DNA from: JBDTOX01 sp039933015
GTDB lineage: Bacteria; Pseudomonadota; Gammaproteobacteria; Burkholderiales; Methylophilaceae
Direction: 5' to 3'
DNA length: 16,162 nt
Assembly (NCBI GenBank): GCA_039933015.1
Contig: JBDTOX010000139.1
Coordinates: 1-16,162 of the forward strand
The translations under genes and the position numbers were made by a program. Shown here piece by piece: positions 15,353 through 16,162 of the stretch (its first letter is position 1; each line of letters starts with the position of its first letter). The notes beneath the pieces were generated by a model. That model had not been told where the DNA came from and ran no database searches. It saw nothing but the letters and a program-made list of their open reading frames with translations.

Positions 15353-15885
15353 CTATCCCGATTTTTCCTGTACGAGACTGTCCAGCACCTGAATAAAACT
15401 GCTCATGCTGGAATTGCCGACAAAGGTACAAGGCTTTCCCATGCTTGCACTGACCCTAGACTCGCCAATAGGCGTCGTGGCTGATGCACCCGGTCTGGCA
15501 GATCACGGTATCCGCTGCCGCAATAACGGCCTCTAGCCGCTTGAGACTTTCCTCCTTGCCACCGTCATGATGCATGAACTCCCCACCACGCAACTGCACC
15601 AGACCCTTGAAATGCCTGACGATCTGCATAGGCAGACTGTATTTCGTTTCCAGTGTCTTATGCAGCAGGCTGGACATCGGCGTCCGAGTGCCGCATTCGT
15701 TCACTACGATGCAATGCACCTCGCAATCCGTCGGCCGCCCGGGAAAAGTCATCAGTTTCCCGATCAGTTCTCGGATCTCTCCAAGATTGAAGCACACGCC
15801 GACCACAGGGCAGTGAAAGCGATACGAAAGCTCCCAAAGGCGAAGGCGGCGCGAACCGCAGGCAATCCTGACTTTCACCGCTCAT
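15353..15885 (-). pseudogene. DUF2325-family gene, disrupted
   Basis: The remnant is recognised by its N-terminal block (RLRLWELSYRFHCPVVGVC, then DCEVHCIVVNECGTRTP and SSLLHKTLETKY) and by the DUF2325 core (RGGEFMHHDGGKEESLKRLE, then CQTGCISHDAYWRV). Likely start is ATG 15885 (MSGESQDCLR), with GAGG 5 bases upstream. One extra base near 15854-15857 shifts the frame before the conserved block. A middle segment usually present in the family appears deleted near 15625-15635 (LETKY joined to MQIVRHF). An in-frame TAG stands at 15456-15458 after YWRV. Another extra base in a CCC run (15438-15440) shifts the frame; beyond it GKPCTFVGNSSMSSFIQ continues the family to TAG at 15353. The function of the family is unknown. 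It follows the small upstream gene by 7 bases. Confidence 0.8.
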
Positions 15886-15892
15886 GAAGGCC

Positions 15893-16148
15893 TCATACAT
15901 GAGACTGTTGTCGATCCAGCACCGGCAGCCATGCGTCGGAGACGCCCGTCGCATGTTCCGCGCAGCAATTCCGGCAGATCGTCGCGCTGCGACAGTCCCT
16001 CCAGATGGTAGTAAATGCACTGGCTGAGGCGTGGGTAAGGAAAGCCCTGATGCCGCTCTATTGCATAATAGTGAAACAGACAAATCAACACGGAAATGGC
16101 CGCGTCCTTGGTCACCTCAATGGCCGGCTGATCGAGTTCAGGTGGCAT
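15893..16148 (-). pseudogene. small unrecognised gene with a frameshift, upstream partner of the DUF2325 gene
   Basis: I do not recognise this protein. ATG 16148 has GGGGATG upstream. The frame reads MPPELDQPAIEVTKDAAISV, LICLFHYYAIERHQGFPYPR and HLEGLSQRDDLPELLRGTCDG, a compact helical sequence with regular hydrophobic spacing. After TCDG the frame becomes implausible (RLRRMAAGAGS). Removing one base from the CCC run at 15945-15947 gives VSDAWLPVLDRQQSHV and a TGA at 15893, which fits the helical pattern and ends at the DUF2325 ribosome site. As the sequence stands, translation would run to a stop at 15882. The lesion may be real decay or an assembly error. Nothing is known of its role; tight spacing suggests it worked with the DUF2325 protein. 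The 14 bases to the right edge hold only its ribosome site. Confidence 0.55.
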
Positions 16149-16162
16149 GACAACATCCCCAC

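Noticed and set aside
15876..15878. GTG start for the DUF2325 gene
   Set aside because: It has no ribosome site at proper spacing, whereas ATG 15885 has GAGG 5 bases before it. The GTG frame is only reached through the frameshift.
15658..16083. Open frame of 141 codons on the minus strand
   Set aside because: Its first part is a wrong frame of the small gene and its last part a wrong frame of the DUF2325 gene. Only its middle (MSGESQDCLR) is real, as the start of the DUF2325 gene.
1..16162. Search for CRISPR arrays, transposases, integrases, phage or toxin-antitoxin genes
   Set aside because: No regularly spaced repeats or such gene families are visible.

Overview
The window reads as a chromosomal segment of a Gram-negative bacterium, most likely a betaproteobacterium (Nitrosomonadales/Methylophilaceae-like). 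The basis is the gene families: long single-chain PurL, DUF4197, HemP, Bfd, ExbB/ExbD/TonB and a tandem bacterioferritin pair. Base composition is roughly balanced. The genus is a guess. Every protein gene I can support lies on the minus strand, so transcription runs from right to left.

Right end (15.35-16.16 kb): a decaying two-gene unit. A small unrecognised gene carries one frameshift. Eight bases further on lies a DUF2325-family gene with an early frameshift, an apparent internal deletion, an in-frame TAG and a second frameshift.

14.2-15.2 kb: two adjacent bacterioferritin genes whose residues are complementary. The first has the full ferroxidase ligand set but lacks the heme-ligating Met. 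The second keeps Met52 but has lost four of six ferroxidase ligands. They should form a mixed shell. A strong rho-independent terminator closes this operon.

7.97-14.1 kb: an iron-uptake operon behind one sigma70-like promoter whose -10 lies inside a Fur box. The order is bfd, hemP, tonB, exbB, exbD, a TonB-dependent siderophore-type receptor (TTG start), a DUF4198 periplasmic protein and a PepSY-type membrane protein. The logic is coherent: TonB-ExbB-ExbD powers the outer-membrane receptor, the last two products are envelope accessories, and Bfd is the ferredoxin family that releases iron from bacterioferritin, whose genes sit next door.

Left part (1-7.9 kb): housekeeping metabolism. It holds an NAD(P)-dependent beta-hydroxyacid dehydrogenase with a hairpin over its start region, a glycogen/starch phosphorylase, a secreted DUF4197 protein, and purL, which runs off the left edge before its glutamine amidotransferase domain is complete.

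I see no rRNA, tRNA, CRISPR array, transposase or prophage gene. No gene-free stretch exceeds 300 bases. The most notable items are the split bacterioferritin pair, the Fur-controlled iron operon beside it, and the damaged DUF2325 locus. I do not see a clearly unprecedented system.
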